20,945 bases of DNA from a virus, in the IMG/VR virus record IMGVR_UViG_3300017920_000006, positions 1 to 20,945 of that record. The stretch is one strand, 5' to 3'. Position numbers and translations under genes: made by a program. Below, in pieces: positions 6,043-11,656 of the stretch. Position 1 is the stretch's first letter, and the number at the start of each line of letters is the position of its first letter. The notes beneath the pieces were generated by a model. It saw only the letters and a list, made by a program, of their open reading frames with translations, did not search any database and was not told the DNA's origin.

Positions 6043-6772
6043 ACTTTCTGTCATAGGATCTACCTCCCGAGGGAATTGCTATCTTCTCAAAGGGGATAGC
6101 GAAACCCTTGTTCTTGAAGCAGGAATGAGGTTTTCAGAAATCCAGGAAAACATGAACTATGAAATAGAAAACATTGTCGGTTGTTTAATTACACATAGCC
6201 ATGGAGATCATTCTAAATACACAAAAGATTATTTGAAATACGGAATAGATTGTTATATGACACCAGAAACAAGCAAGAAACTGAAACTCAAGCACCACAG
6301 AGTACACAATATAAAAACAGAAGAGATATTCAACGTAGGAAACTTTGAGGTGATAGCTTTTCCAACAAAACACGACTGTGATGGATCGGTAGGATTTTTA
6401 GTAAGACATAAAGGATTAGGAACTCTTTTATTTGCAACAGACACGTATTATATTGATTACGATTTCCAAGGACTTAATCATATCCTTATTGAAGCAAACT
6501 ATGACAAACAAATCTTAGCAGACAACATTATTGAAGGAAAGATACCTCAAGTCGTAGCAAAAAGAGTCCGAAAAAGTCATTTTGAAATAGATAATTTGAA
6601 AGAGTTTTTAATGAATTCAGATTTGTCTCAAGTAAAAGAGATTGTTTTGCTTCATCTTAGTGATGGAAACAGCAACGCTAAAGAATTTCAAAAAAGAATA
6701 CAAGAATCGACTTTTATAACCACGTACGTAGCGGATTCGAACATGGAAATCATTTTACCCCCAGTAGAGTGA
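6029..6772 (+). CDS. MBL-fold metallohydrolase, YycJ/WalJ-like (possible DNA exonuclease)
   Basis: About 247 residues. The metal-binding signature LITHSHGDHS (HSHGDH) is present at about residue 56, followed by FPTKHDCDGSVGFLV, the TLLFATDTYYI aspartate motif and a C-terminal LLHLSDGNSNAKEF, the pattern of the YycJ/WalJ branch. Family knowledge: a YycJ protein has been reported as a 5'-to-3' double-strand DNA exonuclease, so this product could supply 3' overhangs to RecT; that is inference. The start is uncertain. ATG 6029 lies within the recT 3' end, and TTG 6023 in the same frame is the alternative; neither has a strong ribosome-binding site, so coupling to recT translation is likely. Confidence 0.85.
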   Translation: MHHFKLSVIGSTSRGNCYLLKGDSETLVLEAGMRFSEIQENMNYEIENIVGCLITHSHGDHSKYTKDYLKYGIDCYMTPETSKKLKLKHHRVHNIKTEEIFNVGNFEVIAFPTKHDCDGSVGFLVRHKGLGTLLFATDTYYIDYDFQGLNHILIEANYDKQILADNIIEGKIPQVVAKRVRKSHFEIDNLKEFLMNSDLSQVKEIVLLHLSDGNSNAKEFQKRIQESTFITTYVADSNMEIILPPVE

Positions 6773-6786
6773 AGTAACACCCCTTT

Positions 6787-6825
6787 GAAAGTCTCTCGGG
6801 GGACTAATCCACCCCCGAGAATTTC
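6787..6825 (+). promoter_or_regulatory. Strong G+C hairpin between the MBL gene and the replication gene
   Basis: TCTCGGGGG (6794-6802) and CCCCCGAGA (6812-6820) form a perfect 9-bp stem with a 9-nt loop. GAAA (6787-6790) can extend it with TTTC (6822-6825) across a small internal loop. No U-run follows, so it is not a standard intrinsic terminator. It ends 8 nt before the ribosome-binding site of the GTG-started gene at 6848. It may block 3' exonucleases, pause RNA polymerase, or bind a protein. Confidence 0.6.
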
Positions 6826-6847
6826 TATACATAAGGAGGATTTAGAA

Positions 6848-7582
6848 GTGAACAGTATTATCAGAACCCACAAAAACAAAAATTATACTGCAATAAATAA
6901 TAAATTTTTGAAAAGAAAAGATCTATCAATGCAAGCAAAAGGGCTACTTACTTATATATTGACTTTGCCAGATGATTGGGTCTTATATAAAACAGAATTA
7001 AGTAAACATTTTAAAAATGGTAAGTCAGCAGTGAATTCAGCGTTTAAAGAGTTACTTCAAGCAGGTTATATAGTAAGAGAAAAGAAAAGAGAAAAAGGCA
7101 AGTTTGTCTATAGTTACCATGTATTCGAGGTTCCAACCGTGACCGATTATCCGCAGCGGATAAACCGTAGCGGAAAAACCGTAGCGGATAATCAGCAACT
7201 ACTAAATACTAACAAACAAAGTACTGACAAACTAAATACTAACAAAGATAAAGATATTGTCGAGTACAAAAAAATAATTGATTATCTTAATGAAAAAACA
7301 GGAAAGAATTATAAGTCCACAACAGAAAAAACAAGAAGTTTTATAAGAGCAAGAACGAAAGAAGGATTTACTGTAGAAGATTTTAAAACAGTTATAGATA
7401 AGAAATGCAAGCAGTGGAAAAATGACTCTAAAATGAACAGATATTTAAGACCAGAAACACTTTTTTCAACGAAATTTGAAGGATATCTTAATGAGGAGGT
7501 TGGAAAGATTGAGCAAAGATACAAAAGAAATTCAAAAGAAGACAGACTCAGAAAAATCAAAGACCCAGCAAACTATATGTAA
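6848..7582 (+). CDS. Replication initiation-type protein (winged-helix, lambda O/DnaD-like position)
   Basis: 244 residues from GTG 6848. This start is chosen because AAGGAGG lies at 6833-6839; the upstream frame runs through a hairpin. Residues about 1-95 form a phage replication winged helix: FLKRKDLSMQAKGLLTYILT, LPDDWVLYKTELSKHF, then AVNSAFKELLQAGYIVREKK. Residues about 97-137 are a low-complexity linker encoded by repeats (iterons, then LNTNK/STDK units). The C-terminal part (about 138-225) looks like a conserved phage replication C-terminal domain (IIDYLNEKTGKNYK ... GFTVEDFKTVIDKKCKQW). A DnaC-like loader gene follows and overlaps by about 74 bases. The function inferred is origin binding at the array inside its own gene and helicase-loader recruitment, as for lambda O and P. 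Confidence 0.82.
   Translation: MNSIIRTHKNKNYTAINNKFLKRKDLSMQAKGLLTYILTLPDDWVLYKTELSKHFKNGKSAVNSAFKELLQAGYIVREKKREKGKFVYSYHVFEVPTVTDYPQRINRSGKTVADNQQLLNTNKQSTDKLNTNKDKDIVEYKKIIDYLNEKTGKNYKSTTEKTRSFIRARTKEGFTVEDFKTVIDKKCKQWKNDSKMNRYLRPETLFSTKFEGYLNEEVGKIEQRYKRNSKEDRLRKIKDPANYM
7137..7247. other. Putative replication origin: 14-bp iterons plus A+T-rich 15-bp repeats
   Basis: Four units start at 7137, 7151, 7165 and 7179, an exact 14-bp period. Three share CCGYAGCGGAWAAW (each with a CCG-NNN-CGG dyad) and the first is degenerate (CCGTGACCGATTAT). Since 14 is not a multiple of three, the repeats fall in different reading frames, so selection is on the DNA rather than the protein. Immediately downstream, TACTRACAAAS units start at 7207, 7222 and 7237 (15-bp period) in very A+T-rich sequence, a plausible unwinding region. 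The layout mirrors lambda ori inside gene O. Confidence 0.75.
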
Positions 7583-8249
7583 CTGCGAAGATCCTTCTGC
7601 TTGTCCTATGAACGGGTATATTATGCAACCAGACGGAAAAGTTAGAGAATGTAAAAAATATTTTAAATGGAAACAAAATCAAAAACTTATCAAGAAACTT
7701 CAATTAACTCTGCCAAAACAATTTTGGAGTAAAAGATTTGAGAACTTTGATACTTATAACGAATCAATCAAAAAATCAAGAGAAATATGCGAAAAATACA
7801 CTAACAAAAATCTATGGAATAAAGGTATAAATCTATTTCTTTTAGGGAGTTATGGCAGAGGTAAGACACATCTTGCTGCATCTATAACAAGAGAAGCAGT
7901 AAAAACAGGAGAAAGCGTTATTTTTATTACCGCCCCACAGCTAACAGGCGAATTTAAAGAAGTAAGAGAAAAATTCAACAAACTTAAGAAAGTAAATTTA
8001 TTAATTATAGATGATGTTGCAGGAGAGCTTGATAATAGCTTCATATCGCAAGAATTTTTTAATTTGATTAATTATAGGTACGAAGCAGAAAAAGGCACTG
8101 TGATAACGACTAACTTGAATATAAACGTATTGAAAAATGAGTTTGGTCCAAGGATATGGGATAGATTATCAGAAAGAACAGAAATTTTAACCTTAAAAGC
8201 AAAAGAAAGTTATAGACAAAAAAGAAAGAATTTAATCGAGAGTTTGTGA
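7509..8249 (+). CDS. dnaC: DnaC-like helicase loader (AAA+ ATPase)
   Basis: About 246 residues from TTG 7509, chosen because GGAGG lies at 7495-7499, nine bases before it; an in-frame ATG at 7491 overlaps that site and is less likely. The N-terminal 50 residues hold four cysteines (C24, C26, C32, C48 in ICNCEDPSACP and RECKKY), a possible zinc-binding helicase-interaction domain. The AAA+ core has Walker A GSYGRGKT (113-120), Walker B LLIIDDV (D168-D169), sensor 1 TVITTNLN and a C-terminal arginine-finger-like GPRIWDRLSERT. Such proteins place the replicative helicase on origin single-stranded DNA. It overlaps the upstream initiator gene in another frame. No phage helicase is in the window, so it probably loads the host DnaB. 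Confidence 0.9.
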   Translation: MSKDTKEIQKKTDSEKSKTQQTICNCEDPSACPMNGYIMQPDGKVRECKKYFKWKQNQKLIKKLQLTLPKQFWSKRFENFDTYNESIKKSREICEKYTNKNLWNKGINLFLLGSYGRGKTHLAASITREAVKTGESVIFITAPQLTGEFKEVREKFNKLKKVNLLIIDDVAGELDNSFISQEFFNLINYRYEAEKGTVITTNLNINVLKNEFGPRIWDRLSERTEILTLKAKESYRQKRKNLIESL

Positions 8250-8257
8250 GGTGGATC

Positions 8258-8506
8258 ATGAAAATAAGTAGAGATGAACGAAGATTATTAAAAGAAGCAA
8301 TATCTTTTTATGCGAGACAAACAAGCCAACATATCAACGAAATCAATAGTGGAATATACAAAAAGAATTTACCAGATGACGAAATAACGGTTGATGCAGT
8401 CAATAAATTAAAAAACAAATATGAGAGATTATGGAAATTAAATCAAAGAATAGGGGAGGCTGATGAAATTGTTTTAGAAGATGTCAACGCTGTGGTAGGA
8501 AATTAA
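8258..8506 (+). CDS. Small hypothetical protein after dnaC
   Basis: 82 residues from ATG 8258, with GAGGTGG at 8248-8254; a GTG at 8246 is in frame but lies inside the ribosome-binding site. The sequence is helical and charged (ISRDERRLLKEAISFYARQT, then AVNKLKNKYERLWKLNQRI). I do not recognise a family. It begins 9 bases after the dnaC stop and is overlapped at its 3' end by the DUF6011-like zinc-finger frame, which lies one base back (-1) relative to it. A replication accessory role is possible from context only. Confidence 0.7.
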   Translation: MKISRDERRLLKEAISFYARQTSQHINEINSGIYKKNLPDDEITVDAVNKLKNKYERLWKLNQRIGEADEIVLEDVNAVVGN

Positions 8507-8682
8507 CTGATCCAGAAAGTCAAGAACGAGGATATGGACCAGAATGTTATAAGAAGTTAGGGAAGAAACACAAAGGAATAGCAGAAGAACAATTGACGCT
8601 GTTTAATAAAAAAACTCTCGAAAGCCAGGAGGCAATCAAGAGCAAACAACAATTAGATTATATCACAAATGAGGTGGTTTGA
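8463..8682 (+). CDS. DUF6011-like zinc-finger protein, needs a +1 shift near its start
   Basis: An open frame from 8467 to TGA 8680-8682 encodes RRCQRCGRKLTDPESQERG, then YGPECYKKLGKK, matching the DUF6011-type zinc finger (C-x2-C-G-R-x-L-T-D-P...G-Y-G-P-x-C). This frame has no ATG, GTG or TTG before the first cysteine. However ATG 8463, preceded by GGGGAGG at 8454-8460, reads Met-Lys-Leu-Phe and then meets a TAG (8475-8477). Slipping one base forward on TTTT (8472-8475) joins it to the finger, giving a typical 72-residue protein. This may be a programmed +1 shift (Phe codon before a stop), a mutation or a sequencing error. Function of the family is unknown. The next gene overlaps its stop by one base. 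Confidence 0.65.
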
Positions 8683-8891
8683 TGACATGGTTTATCTTAA
8701 TAGGGTTAGGGATATTATATTTCATAGCTTTTAGATTCATGCAATTTGTAGGACAAATGAGCGACCAAGAAAGATTTATGGAAGATGAATATCAAATTCA
8801 GTTTTTAAATGAAAAGCAGAGAGAAAAAGAGAAAAGAATAGATCAACATTTTGAATTTCTTCAAAACGGATATGTGAGGCGAGAAAAATGA
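8682..8891 (+). CDS. Small single-pass membrane protein
   Basis: 69 residues from ATG 8682, which overlaps the preceding TGA by one base and follows GAGGTGG at 8671-8677. Residues 3-20 (WFILIGLGILYFIAFRFM) are a transmembrane segment. The rest (about 28-69) is charged and helical (DQERFMEDEYQIQFLNEKQR) and likely cytoplasmic, perhaps coiled coil. No family recognised. Its stop overlaps the next ATG (ATGA at 8888-8891), so it is coupled to the YopX-family gene. Confidence 0.72.
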   Translation: MTWFILIGLGILYFIAFRFMQFVGQMSDQERFMEDEYQIQFLNEKQREKEKRIDQHFEFLQNGYVRREK

Positions 8892-9298
8892 GAGATATTA
8901 AATTTAGAGCATGGGATAAAAATAATAAGAACTTATTAAAAATATTTGATAGTACTACACAAGAGTATTGGTTTATACCAATGTGGAACAAAAACTTTGA
9001 AATTATGCAATATACTGGATTAAAGGATAGAAAAGGCAAAGAAATTTATGAAGGCGATATTTTAGATTTTGAAGATACTGATAACAAAGGAAGAGATTTT
9101 TACAATAGAGCGGAATTAGAATTTAATAAAGGTAGGTACGAATTCAAAAAATTCTTAATAGAAGATACTTATGTTGAAGAAGAAATGCATAATTCTTCGA
9201 ATAGTGATTTTATAGATATTATAAAAGATTCTGATGTTGTTGGAAATATTTATGAAAATCCAGAGCTATTGGAGGGTGAAAATAATGTGGATAGTTGA
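8888..9298 (+). CDS. YopX family protein
   Basis: 136 residues with the hallmark family sequence: N-terminal RDIKFRAWDKNNKNL, the central MQYTGLKDRKGKEIYEGDIL motif and C-terminal VVGNIYENPELL. The family is widespread in phages of Firmicutes and related hosts, often several copies per genome; its function is not established. The length is normal. The start ATG overlaps the membrane-protein stop and follows a weak GAGGCGAG site. The next gene begins inside its 3' end. Confidence 0.93.
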   Translation: MRDIKFRAWDKNNKNLLKIFDSTTQEYWFIPMWNKNFEIMQYTGLKDRKGKEIYEGDILDFEDTDNKGRDFYNRAELEFNKGRYEFKKFLIEDTYVEEEMHNSSNSDFIDIIKDSDVVGNIYENPELLEGENNVDS

Positions 9299-9452
9299 AA
9301 TAGTTTATTCTAATGGAAAAACAGGCTTCACTAAACCTTATACTCACTACGCAATAGCAGAAACAGCAGCTAAAAGAATAGCTCAAAAAGAAGAAGTAAT
9401 AAGAACATATTTAAGACGTAGAACTTTACCAACAAGACAATCAGTTAATTAA
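9285..9452 (+). CDS. Small hypothetical protein
   Basis: 55 residues from ATG 9285, preceded by GGAGGG at 9271-9276; the frame upstream is the out-of-frame end of the YopX gene and is not used. The sequence (WIVEIVYSNGKTGFTKPYTH, then AIAETAAKRIAQKEEVIRTY) suggests two or three strands followed by a helix with an Arg-rich tail (LRRRTLPTRQ). No family recognised. It is the last gene before the structured leader at 9451-9536, and its stop codon abuts the first strand of that structure. Confidence 0.65.
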   Translation: MWIVEIVYSNGKTGFTKPYTHYAIAETAAKRIAQKEEVIRTYLRRRTLPTRQSVN

Positions 9453-9536
9453 TCCCCAGCAAAATCTAATAAAAGTGAGGTGAATATCCCTCTTTTTATA
9501 TATACGCATTTATCCCCGTAGCTGGGCGGGGATTTT
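9451..9536 (+). promoter_or_regulatory. Switch-like structured leader with a terminator hairpin
   Basis: The segment between two genes can form three competing elements. (a) ATCCCCG (9512-9518) with CGGGGAT (9527-9533), an 8-nt loop and then TTTT: an intrinsic terminator. (b) AATCCCC-AGC (9451-9460) with GCT (9521-9523) and GGGGATT (9528-9534), or CCCAGC with the loop GCTGGG (9521-9526). Both use bases of the terminator, so they act as an antiterminator or a pseudoknot. (c) GAGG (9477-9480) with CCTC (9489-9492), followed by five T. It sits 13 nt before the ATG of the next gene. It matches no riboswitch I can name. Confidence 0.6.
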
Positions 9537-9548
9537 AGGAGGTAATTT

Positions 9549-9821
9549 ATGAAAAATGTTTATAAATTAAATCAAAAAGGTAGAGAATATTTTAAAAAAC
9601 AAGCTGATAAAGATGGAGTAGTACACGTTTCTGATGTAGACGATTGGGATGGTGATTTTGGAGTCAATCTTAAAGTAATGTTAGAAGGAAAATATGTTTT
9701 AAACGAAGAATATGACCCTGAATATAAAAATGCTATTGGATTCACTGAAGGATTAAAATATCGTTTAGATGGAACAACCATATTTGTAACTGAAGAATTG
9801 ATTGATGAGGAGGGAAAATAA
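9549..9821 (+). CDS. Acidic hypothetical protein
   Basis: 90 residues from ATG 9549, with AGGAGG at 9537-9542 directly after the leader hairpin. By my count there are 20 Asp/Glu against 13 Lys/Arg, with an acidic cluster VSDVDDWDGDFG near residues 27-38. It has predicted strands (GVNLKVMLEGKYVLNEEY, TTIFVTEEL). No family recognised. It is the first gene of the SSB/ThyX/dUTPase group and overlaps the next gene by one base (TAATG). Its small acidic character would fit a protein-binding or DNA-mimic role, but nothing specific supports that. Confidence 0.72.
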   Translation: MKNVYKLNQKGREYFKKQADKDGVVHVSDVDDWDGDFGVNLKVMLEGKYVLNEEYDPEYKNAIGFTEGLKYRLDGTTIFVTEELIDEEGK

Positions 9822-10003
9822 TGAAAACGGAAAAAATTGAGAAAGTTTTAGAAGAATTAGACAATATAATTAAAGATTTTAAAAAACAAGAAGGACTTAC
9901 ACTCGATGAATTGATTGATTTAAAGGAAATGAAATGTGATTTGGTTTCGCATGTAGAAACCATAAATACGATGACTCAACATAATCAAATGGAAGGAAGA
10001 TAA
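9821..10003 (+). CDS. Small helical hypothetical protein upstream of ssb
   Basis: 60 residues from ATG 9821, which overlaps the previous stop (TAATG) and follows GAGGAGGG at 9808-9815. Almost entirely predicted helix: KIEKVLEELDNIIKDFKKQE, a turn GLTLDEL, then IDLKEMKCDLVSHVETINTM, likely a helical hairpin that dimerises. No family recognised. The ssb gene starts one base after its stop. Confidence 0.62.
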   Translation: MKTEKIEKVLEELDNIIKDFKKQEGLTLDELIDLKEMKCDLVSHVETINTMTQHNQMEGR

Positions 10004-10004
10004 T

Positions 10005-10460
10005 ATGAGCATAGCATATAACAAAATAATTCTTATTGGTAGATTGACAAGAGATCCAGAAGTGAGATCAACTGTTAGTGGTTCAAGCGTTGCTAACTTT
10101 TCATTGGCGGTTGATAGGCAGTCTAAGAATAACAATGATGTTGATTTTATAAACATTGTAGCTTTTAACAAGACTGCTGATTTTGCAAGCAACTATCTTG
10201 AAAAAGGAAAGCTTATTCTTGTTGAAGGTCAATTAAGAATAAATAAATGGACAGATAGAAATGATGTTAAAAGAGAAACAGCTGAGGTATGGGCTAATAG
10301 AATGGCATTTATGGAAACAAAGAAATCACAGCTAAAACAACCAGCAGAGCAAAACTATCAGGAAGATAATAATGGAATAGGTGGTTTTGATGAAGATCCT
10401 TTTGGAGATATAGAAAATGATTTGACTTCTGATAGCAATAGTATAACAAGGGGTGAATGA
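10005..10460 (+). CDS. ssb: Single-stranded DNA-binding protein
   Basis: 151 residues; GGAAGGAAG precedes ATG 10005. Residues 1-105 are a bacterial SSB OB fold: NKIILIGRLTRDPEVRST, GSSVANFSLAVDR, FINIVAFNKTADFASNYLEK and GKLILVEGQLRINKW. The C-terminal 45 residues are disordered and acidic. The usual terminal DDIPF-type tip is missing. Instead a GGFDEDPFGD sequence lies about 25 residues before the end, and the protein finishes NSITRGE. The protein protects single strands during phage replication and works beside RecT. Its tail may recruit partners less well than host SSB. It is close-packed with thyX. Confidence 0.93.
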   Translation: MSIAYNKIILIGRLTRDPEVRSTVSGSSVANFSLAVDRQSKNNNDVDFINIVAFNKTADFASNYLEKGKLILVEGQLRINKWTDRNDVKRETAEVWANRMAFMETKKSQLKQPAEQNYQEDNNGIGGFDEDPFGDIENDLTSDSNSITRGE

Positions 10461-10461
10461 T

Positions 10462-11058
10462 TTGAAAGTTTTAGATAAAGGATTCGTGAAATTAGTAGAT
10501 GTTTGGGGAAACGAGCTAAAGATAGCAAAGACAGCAGGGATCTCTTTTAAAAATGAAAACCCAGATATCGAAAAAGTTATTTCACAAATAATAAAACACC
10601 CTGGTTTTGGTACACCTTTTGAACATGCAGGTTTAAGCGTAAGAGTCAAAGCTCCAATATTCGTCCTTAGACAATGGATGCGACAGAGGCATTTATCATA
10701 TAACGAACGAAGTGGAAGATATACAAAGTTAGATCAAGAGTTTTATTTACCAAATGAAGATGAAGATATCAAGATAACTTATCAACAAAGCTACAACAAA
10801 GCTTTTGATACTTACAAAACACTTTTAGAAAAAGGAGTTAAGAAAGAAAAAGCAAGAGCAGTTCTACCAGTAGCGACTTATTCAGAAGTTTTTATCTCGG
10901 GGAATTTAAGAGCGTGGCTACATTTTATTAAGCTAAGAAAAGATCCACACGCTCAATGGGAAATAAGACAATACGCAAGTATAGTTTATACGCTTATAAG
11001 AGAGTATTTTCCAGAAACTATTAAAGCTTATGAGGTGATGAAAGATGATATTCGTTGA
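10462..11058 (+). CDS. thyX: Flavin-dependent thymidylate synthase ThyX
   Basis: 198 residues. TTG 10462 is preferred because AAGGGGTG precedes it by about 6 nt and the protein then begins KVLDKGFVKLVDVWGNEL, like known ThyX; GTG 10453 is the alternative and would add three residues. The enzyme makes dTMP from dUMP using FAD, NADPH and methylene-tetrahydrofolate. Seen: TPFEHAGLSVRVKAPIFVLR, the ThyX motif RQRHLSYNERSGRY (consensus RHRx7S core, with Gln for His), and HAQWEIRQYA near the C-terminus. It pairs with dUTPase two genes on, which supplies dUMP. ThyX is typical of hosts lacking ThyA and is found in phages too. Confidence 0.94.
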   Translation: MKVLDKGFVKLVDVWGNELKIAKTAGISFKNENPDIEKVISQIIKHPGFGTPFEHAGLSVRVKAPIFVLRQWMRQRHLSYNERSGRYTKLDQEFYLPNEDEDIKITYQQSYNKAFDTYKTLLEKGVKKEKARAVLPVATYSEVFISGNLRAWLHFIKLRKDPHAQWEIRQYASIVYTLIREYFPETIKAYEVMKDDIR

Positions 11059-11656
11059 TGTTCAAGAAGACAGTGTAAATGCAATGGATAGGGAAGAACT
11101 CTCTATCCTTGCAGCGAACAAAGGAATGATTGTAGAAGAGTTCGGAAAACCTGGGTTATACATGGACGACAATTTTAGAGTTTTAAATTATGGAAGATAT
11201 TCAAAAAGACAACAACAAAGAGAATTAATGAAAAAGAAAAATAGATTATCTAGGCAAAACGAAAGGATAATAAAGGCAATTCAAAAAGAAACCAACATGC
11301 ACAGATATGATGTAGTAAGGTTTTTACTTACTTATAAAAATGCTTTAAGAAAGGAATTCATGAACGATCAGTTCTTTTATAAGCTAACGGATAATGAAGT
11401 CAAAAAGCTAATATTTTTTATAAAAGAAAAGCCTTATTTAAGAGTTTTACTAAGGTATAAAGAACTTAACGAAGCGAAAGAATACGCAGATACTCATATC
11501 ACTCAACACGAAATCGTAGGATATGACGATGTAACTTCTTATAGACAATTCCAGATAAGGAACGCTCATAAAACAGAGAAAATAGGGGGAACAAACTTTT
11601 ATCCAATTTCAGAAAAAGAAAAAATTGAATCTAAAATAAGGGAGTGGTTAAAATAA
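11045..11656 (+). CDS. Hypothetical protein between thyX and dut
   Basis: 203 residues from ATG 11045, overlapping the thyX end by 14 bases with GAGGTGATG upstream. The N-terminal third includes REELSILAANKGMIVEEFGK. Residues about 55-90 are strongly basic (YSKRQQQRELMKKKNRLSRQ), followed by helices (YDVVRFLLTYKNALRKEFMN; VKKLIFFIKEKPYLRVLLRY). The C-terminus overlaps dut by 13 bases. I recognise no family. The basic helix could bind nucleic acid; the genomic position between two nucleotide-metabolism genes is the only functional hint. Confidence 0.75.
   Translation: MIFVDVQEDSVNAMDREELSILAANKGMIVEEFGKPGLYMDDNFRVLNYGRYSKRQQQRELMKKKNRLSRQNERIIKAIQKETNMHRYDVVRFLLTYKNALRKEFMNDQFFYKLTDNEVKKLIFFIKEKPYLRVLLRYKELNEAKEYADTHITQHEIVGYDDVTSYRQFQIRNAHKTEKIGGTNFYPISEKEKIESKIREWLK

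Noticed and set aside
5730-6054. Two leftward frames (92 and 80 residues) at the end of recT
   Set aside because: Phe/Tyr/Val-rich mirror of the charged RecT tail; apparent membrane character is an artefact of antisense Glu/Lys codons.
6785-6847. N-terminal extension of the replication initiator from TTG 6785
   Set aside because: It would run through the G+C hairpin and lacks a ribosome-binding site; GTG 6848 has AAGGAGG at the right distance.
7207-7247. 15-bp repeats as evidence of a second iteron set
   Set aside because: The period is a multiple of three and also gives a 5-residue protein repeat, so DNA-level selection is not shown; kept only as part of the A+T-rich side of the origin candidate.
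7137-7247. CRISPR array
   Set aside because: Repeats are only 14-15 bp, directly abutting and without spacers.
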